Assembly: GCF_963677725.1 (NCBI RefSeq) | Contig: NZ_OY782507.1 | Location: forward strand, 868,001 to 932,000 | DNA length: 64,000 bases | Direction of reading: 5' to 3' | From: an uncultured Cohaesibacter sp. | Lineage (GTDB): Bacteria; Pseudomonadota; Alphaproteobacteria; Rhizobiales; Cohaesibacteraceae | In this document: piece after piece, positions 59,957-64,000 of the stretch | Numbering within the stretch: the stretch's first letter is position 1 | How the letters are laid out: each line of letters starts with the position of its first letter | The notes under the pieces: model-generated | The model's input: the letters and a program-made list of their open reading frames with translations, nothing else | Told to the model about the DNA's origin: nothing | Database searches by the model: none | Made by a program: the position numbers and the translations under genes

Positions 59957-61015
59957 TTGAGTGAGCTTCGGACAATTATGAGACGCGCAGGCAAATTGGC
60001 TCCGTCGATTTCAGAAATAGCACAGATGGCGGGGGTCTCGACGGCGACGGTCGACCGGGTGCTGAATGACCGCGGTGGTGTGTCCGCTGCCAAGGCCCTG
60101 TTGGTCAATGAGGCCCTTGCAGCGCTCGGTGGTTCTCTTGGCAAAGGTCAGAGTGCTCTGCCACGGCTCACCATCGGCATGTTGATCGATTCCGGGTCAT
60201 CCTTTACCGGCACGCTGAAAGCGCTGGTCCGGGAGAGCAATGAAACGGACGCGCGCATCGCGATCCAGATCCATTCAACCCTGACCAACCAGTTTGATGC
60301 AGGGGCATTTTCCGACAAGGTTCTGGAATGGGGCGAGATGCTTGATGGCATCATCATTGTCAGCCGCGAACATCCGGCCATTTCGCGCGCCATTGAGGCC
60401 GTTGCAGAGCGGGGCACGGGCATTGTCTGCATGACGACGGATCAGCAAAATACCCGCAGGCTGAGCTATGAGGGAATGGATCAAGTGGCGTCAGGCATGT
60501 GCGCGGCCCATCTTGTTGGCCGCTATGGCAAGTCCCCTCAAGGCGACGTTCTGATGCTGGTGAGTGCCCCCTATCGCTGTCAGGAAGAGCGAGAGTTGGG
60601 TTTTCGCCGCCTTTTGCGCAGCGATTATCCCGACCTGTCCGTGGTGGAGCTGCTCAATGCGACAGACAATTCCGAAAGCTCCTATCAAATCCTGCGCACG
60701 GCTTTGAAAAGAGAGGCGCCACCGGTCGCGGTTTATAATATGGCGGGCGGTAATCAAGGCATTGCCCGAGCCTTGCAGGAAGCGGACTTGCGCGACAGGG
60801 TTCTGTTTGTCGGTCATGAGTTGAATGCAACATCGCGCCAGCTTTTGGAAAGCGACGCGATGGATTTTGTCATCACCCATGATCTTAAAGCCGAACTGGA
60901 GCGCGCAAAGGCGCGGTTGCGCGCCCATCATGAAAGCGATCAGGCCCTGACAGCCGACAAGATACATGATCACCCGCTACTAAAGCCGGTCATCAAGTGC
61001 AAATTCAACATCTGA
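59957..61015 (+). CDS. LacI-family regulator with sugar-binding domain
   Basis: A 352-residue LacI protein. The helix-turn-helix is SISEIAQMAGVSTATVDRVLNDRGGVSAAKALLVNEALAALGG (about residues 15-58), then a periplasmic-binding-type domain (LTIGMLIDSGSSF, VCMTTDQQN, VLMLVSAPYRCQEERELGFRRLL, VAVYNMAGGNQGIARALQEADL). The VDRVLN version of the motif and the PHxDLKAELERAKARL-like C-terminus are those of the LacI/YurK group found beside inositol and rhizopine genes. Start is TTG 59957 (AGGGA upstream) or ATG 59978. It likely regulates the divergent isomerase through the two shared palindromes. Confidence 0.87.
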   Translation: MSELRTIMRRAGKLAPSISEIAQMAGVSTATVDRVLNDRGGVSAAKALLVNEALAALGGSLGKGQSALPRLTIGMLIDSGSSFTGTLKALVRESNETDARIAIQIHSTLTNQFDAGAFSDKVLEWGEMLDGIIIVSREHPAISRAIEAVAERGTGIVCMTTDQQNTRRLSYEGMDQVASGMCAAHLVGRYGKSPQGDVLMLVSAPYRCQEERELGFRRLLRSDYPDLSVVELLNATDNSESSYQILRTALKREAPPVAVYNMAGGNQGIARALQEADLRDRVLFVGHELNATSRQLLESDAMDFVITHDLKAELERAKARLRAHHESDQALTADKIHDHPLLKPVIKCKFNI

Positions 61016-61069
61016 GCCTGAAGCTACCTGATGCACTGGCACGACGAAACAAGTCGCCCTTGGTGTCTG

Positions 61070-61828
61070 TTAACGTGCGAGCCAGCCGCCATCCACAGCG
61101 ATGGTATAGCCTTGAATGTAATTGGCAGCGTCTGAGCAGAGGAAGACGACAGGGCCTTCGAGATCGTTCGGCGTGCCCCAGCGGCCTGCCGGAATGCGCC
61201 CCAGAATTTCGGCATTGCGGACTTTGTCGGCCTGAAGTGCGGCGGTATTGTTGGTGGCCATGTAACCCGGCGCTATGGCGTTGACGTTGATGCCATGCTT
61301 TGCCCATTCATTGGCCAACAGACGGGTGATGCCCATCACGCCATGCTTTGAGGTGGTGTAGGACGGCACCCGAATGCCCCCCTGGAAAGACAGCATGGAA
61401 GCGATGTTGACGATCTTGCCGCCTTCGCCTTGGGCGATGAACTGCTTGGCGACAGCCTGACTGAGGAAGAAGAGGGTCTTGATGTTGACATTCATCACAT
61501 CGTCCCAGTCCTCTTCACTGAGGCTGATTGCGTCGTCACGGCGGATGATGCCCGCATTGTTGACCAGACAATCGATGCGACCAAATTTGGCGACCACCTG
61601 TTCGATGATCGATGGAATGTCCTTGGTTGAGGTCAGATCGGCGCGGATATCGAGGAAGGAGCGTCCGAGGGCTTCAACCTGCGCTTGGGTTTCAGCGGGC
61701 TCGGACCGGTTCACCCCGGCAATGTGGCAACCAGCCTTGGCAAGGCCCAACGCCATGCCTTGGCCAAGGCCGGTATTGCAGCCGGTGACGATGGCGATTT
61801 TGTCGGTCAAATCCATGAAATTATGCAT
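61070..61828 (-). CDS. kduD: 2-deoxy-D-gluconate 3-dehydrogenase (SDR, KduD)
   Basis: A 252-residue short-chain dehydrogenase. IVTGCNTGLGQGMALGLA (cofactor glycines), LVNNAGI (about residue 92), the Ser in IASMLSFQGG and the Tyr-x3-Lys in SYTTSKHG (about 150-160), then PGYMATNNT are intact. FQGG-R-PSYT and GRWGTPNDLEGPVVFLCSDAA match KduD, which handles 2-keto-3-deoxy sugars from pectin or uronates. AGGAGCC precedes ATG 61828. It is the last gene of the uxaA-uxaB-kduD operon, 15 bases after uxaB. Confidence 0.9.
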   Translation of the reverse strand: MHNFMDLTDKIAIVTGCNTGLGQGMALGLAKAGCHIAGVNRSEPAETQAQVEALGRSFLDIRADLTSTKDIPSIIEQVVAKFGRIDCLVNNAGIIRRDDAISLSEEDWDDVMNVNIKTLFFLSQAVAKQFIAQGEGGKIVNIASMLSFQGGIRVPSYTTSKHGVMGITRLLANEWAKHGINVNAIAPGYMATNNTAALQADKVRNAEILGRIPAGRWGTPNDLEGPVVFLCSDAANYIQGYTIAVDGGWLAR

Positions 61829-61843
61829 GAAAGTGGCTCCTGT

Positions 61844-63316
61844 TCAGTCGGAAGGTGACACCCTCGACCAAGCCTCTAGACGGTCGAGGGTGAAGGGGTG
61901 ATTGGTCAGAAAGGCATGGGCTTCGCACACCGTGTCGACGAGATCGTCACTGGCAAGGCTTTCACCCCAGAAAGAGACCTCTGCCAGATAGGCGCGGATC
62001 ATTGCCTTGCGACCATCTTGCTCGCCGATTTGCTTGACTATATCAAAGCGGTCGATGACATCGCGATGATCGCGCGGCGGCAAGGCGTCGCTTTGGTCAA
62101 AATCCCCCTGATAGTAGATCAACCAGGCGGCCAGCGACAGGCTCATCAGGCGCGGCGGAGTGCCTTTGTACTGCCAACAGGCCTTGAAGCGCGGCAGGTT
62201 GCGGGTGCGGAATTTGGCGATGCCATTCAATGATATATCGTGCCAGCGATGGAGGATGAAGGGATTTTCGAACCGCCGCAGAACATCGGCGCTGAAGGCT
62301 TCGAGTTCCTCGCGCGGCAGTGACAAATAGGGCAGAATTTCCCCCTCCAGCATCGCGCGCAGGAAGGCCTTGGCCGGGGCGCTTTGCATGGTTTGACGCA
62401 CAGCGAGGCTGTTGCTAATCAGGGCCAGCGGACAAAGCCCGGTATGCGCACCATTCAGGATCGCCACCTTGCGCTCCTTGTAGCCGTCGGCGCGTGGCAC
62501 AATGATGGTGCAATCATCGGCTTTGGCCATTGGAATTTCAAGGTCCGGCTGGCCGTCACGCTGTTCAACAACGAGGAAATGAAACAATTCGGCGGCGACC
62601 AGAAAGGGATCGCGATAGCCGAGGGAATTTTCCAGCTCGTTGATCTCATCGCGTGGGAAGCCCGGTACGATCCGGTCCACCAAGGTGTTGTAAAAGGCGT
62701 TGGAGCCGTGGATCCAATCGATGAAATCGTCACCCAATGCCCATTGCTCCGCATAGGCCAGAACACAGCGTTTTAATTCATCCCCATTGTGATCGATCAG
62801 CTCACAAGGCAAAAACTGAAAGCCCGGTGCATCGCTGCCACCGAGGCTGTTGAACCGTTCCATCAACAGGCGGGTGATCTTGGCGGGAAAGGTTGCAGGT
62901 GGCGCGTCATCGCACTCACAATCAGGGCTGTAGGTGATACCGGCTTCGGTGGTATTGGAGATAACGACCACCATGTCAGGATTGCGGGCCAGAGCCAGCA
63001 CTCCATCCCAATCCGCAGTCGCAGACAATTCGCGACGAACGGCAGCAATGATGCGGCTTTCACTCACCGCTTTGCCATCGCTGCCCACCCCGCGGGACAG
63101 CACCGTGTAGACGCCATCGCTATCATTCAGACTATGCGGGATGCCTCCGCCAATGGGTCGGACCACAACGATGCCATAGTCGGTGCCACAGGCTTCATTC
63201 ATCCGGTCAATTTTCCAATCCATGAAGGCACGCAGGAAATTGCCTTCACCAAACTGGATTACCCGTTCTGTCGGGCGGGATCGTCCCTCAAGATGGCTTT
63301 GATTGATGCGTTGCAT
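61844..63316 (-). CDS. uxaB: Tagaturonate reductase (altronate oxidoreductase)
   Basis: A 490-residue long-chain dehydrogenase of the mannitol dehydrogenase family. ERVIQFGEGNFLRAFMDWKIDRMNE (NAD site), ISNTTEAGITY, PCELIDHNGDELKRCVL, LVDRIVPGFPRDEI and KERKVAILNGAHTGLCPLA (catalytic Lys/His) are those of UxaB, which reduces tagaturonate to altronate. ATG 63316 lines up with the known N-terminus; ATG 63355 would add 13 residues. Operon with uxaA upstream. Confidence 0.93.
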   Translation of the reverse strand: MQRINQSHLEGRSRPTERVIQFGEGNFLRAFMDWKIDRMNEACGTDYGIVVVRPIGGGIPHSLNDSDGVYTVLSRGVGSDGKAVSESRIIAAVRRELSATADWDGVLALARNPDMVVVISNTTEAGITYSPDCECDDAPPATFPAKITRLLMERFNSLGGSDAPGFQFLPCELIDHNGDELKRCVLAYAEQWALGDDFIDWIHGSNAFYNTLVDRIVPGFPRDEINELENSLGYRDPFLVAAELFHFLVVEQRDGQPDLEIPMAKADDCTIIVPRADGYKERKVAILNGAHTGLCPLALISNSLAVRQTMQSAPAKAFLRAMLEGEILPYLSLPREELEAFSADVLRRFENPFILHRWHDISLNGIAKFRTRNLPRFKACWQYKGTPPRLMSLSLAAWLIYYQGDFDQSDALPPRDHRDVIDRFDIVKQIGEQDGRKAMIRAYLAEVSFWGESLASDDLVDTVCEAHAFLTNHPFTLDRLEAWSRVSPSD

Positions 63317-63371
63317 GGCATAGGTCTCGTGACTTTGGTTCAGGGGGTGGGGCATAGAGAAAAAGCATGGA

Positions 63372-64000
63372 TCACATGACGGCTCCTACCTGCCAGGGGA
63401 TGAATTCATGATCCCCCAGCCCCAGCAATTCGGATTTGGTCGGAGCACCGGATGCCACGTTGAGAATATGCTCAAGGATCTCCGCTCCCTTGGCATCGAG
63501 CGAAATCCCCGCGCTGAGAATGTCGCCGCAATTGATGTCCATATCGTCCGGCATGGCTTCAAACAGGCGGTCATTGGTGGCGACCTTGATGGTCGGCGCT
63601 GGCTTGGAGCCAAAAGCCGAGCCGCGCCCGGTGGTGAAGACCACCATATGCGCCCCGCCCGCAATCTGGCCTGTGGCGCAGACCGGGTCATAGCCGGGCG
63701 TGTCCATATAGACAAAACCGGGTTCGGTGACCTGCTCGCCATAATCATAGACCGCGGTCAGGGGTGTTGAGCCGGATTTGGCCGTCGCACCGAGGGATTT
63801 TTCCAGAATGGTTGTAAGCCCCCCTGCCTTGTTGCCGGGGCTTGGATTGTTGTCGAGGCTGCCATTGTTGATCGCGACATAATGCTCCCACCATTTGATC
63901 TGGGCGATTAGCTTGTTCGCAACGACCTCGCTCGCCGCGCGGCGCAACAAAAGCTGTTCGGCGCCATAGATTTCTGGCGTCTCGGACAGAATGGCCGTTG
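63372..64000 (-). CDS. uxaA: Altronate dehydratase, N-terminus outside window
   Basis: The frame is open past base 64000, so only the last 209 or so residues of about 500 are visible. NPSPGNKAGGLTTILEKSLGATAKSGSTPL, VYDYGEQVTEPGFVYMDTPGYDPVCATGQIAGGAHMVVFTTGRGSAFGSKPAPTIKVATN and MDINCGDIL are UxaA/GarD-family signatures; the Cys residues here bind the iron centre. It dehydrates D-altronate to 2-keto-3-deoxygluconate. First gene (of those visible) in the uxaA-uxaB-kduD operon. Confidence 0.93.
   Translation of the reverse strand, partial: TAILSETPEIYGAEQLLLRRAASEVVANKLIAQIKWWEHYVAINNGSLDNNPSPGNKAGGLTTILEKSLGATAKSGSTPLTAVYDYGEQVTEPGFVYMDTPGYDPVCATGQIAGGAHMVVFTTGRGSAFGSKPAPTIKVATNDRLFEAMPDDMDINCGDILSAGISLDAKGAEILEHILNVASGAPTKSELLGLGDHEFIPWQVGAVM

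Overview
The window is bacterial chromosome of moderately high GC. It looks alphaproteobacterial and probably marine (Hyphomicrobiales or Rhodobacterales type, perhaps close to Cohaesibacter or Stappiaceae; this placement is inference from gene content). Pointers are a BTLCP-type transglutaminase-like protein, a RirA/NsrR-type Rrf2 regulator, a DUF3329-like small membrane protein, an Omp25/31-like porin fold and many TRAP, TTT and ABC sugar uptake systems. There is no rRNA operon, CRISPR array, prophage or intact transposase.

Left third (1-22250), housekeeping and respiration: a PLP aminotransferase cut by the left edge, a methyltransferase, a LysR regulator divergent from an EamA exporter, an Fe-S type Rrf2 regulator divergent from a TDT/SLAC1 transporter that leads into cydD-cydC (no cydAB here), two neighbouring CoA-transferase/hydrolase paralogues, a polytopic membrane protein, BTLCP, an HI0933-like flavoprotein, D-amino-acid aminotransferase, a CDF metal exporter, a nitronate-monooxygenase-like flavoprotein, a MAPEG protein, and tRNA-Pro(TGG) and tRNA-Gln(TTG).

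Middle (22250-39720), sugar-acid catabolism: uxuA and a GntR regulator diverge; the regulator is followed by a TRAP transporter (dctP, dctQ, dctM) and uxuB, forming a glucuronate/fructuronate module. Next come pdxA2 and a four-carbon acid sugar kinase (divergent), a second GntR regulator, and a tctB-tctC-tctA-dapA-like-hydroxyacid dehydrogenase operon facing an iron-type alcohol dehydrogenase. This last set has all the parts of a catabolic pathway but its substrate cannot be named from sequence. A cupin/Lrp pair closes the block.

Right (40000-64000): a small-protein gene, a MarR regulator fused to a large unknown C-terminal region, then a myo-inositol regulon: a LacI repressor, class II aldolase, iolB, iolC, iolD, two Gfo/Idh/MocA oxidoreductases, iolE, an inositol/rhizopine-type ABC importer, iolG and an IolI-like isomerase, but no iolA. 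LacI-type palindromes (TTGMAACCGATTGCAA) lie at three promoters of this regulon. A second LacI-type regulator shares a different palindrome with the isomerase gene. The window ends in a uxaA(partial)-uxaB-kduD operon for galacturonate/tagaturonate and 2-keto-3-deoxy sugar metabolism.

Coordinates and starts were chosen by reading frame, ribosome binding site and family length. Functions are by recognition of motifs and family signatures; no database search was run.
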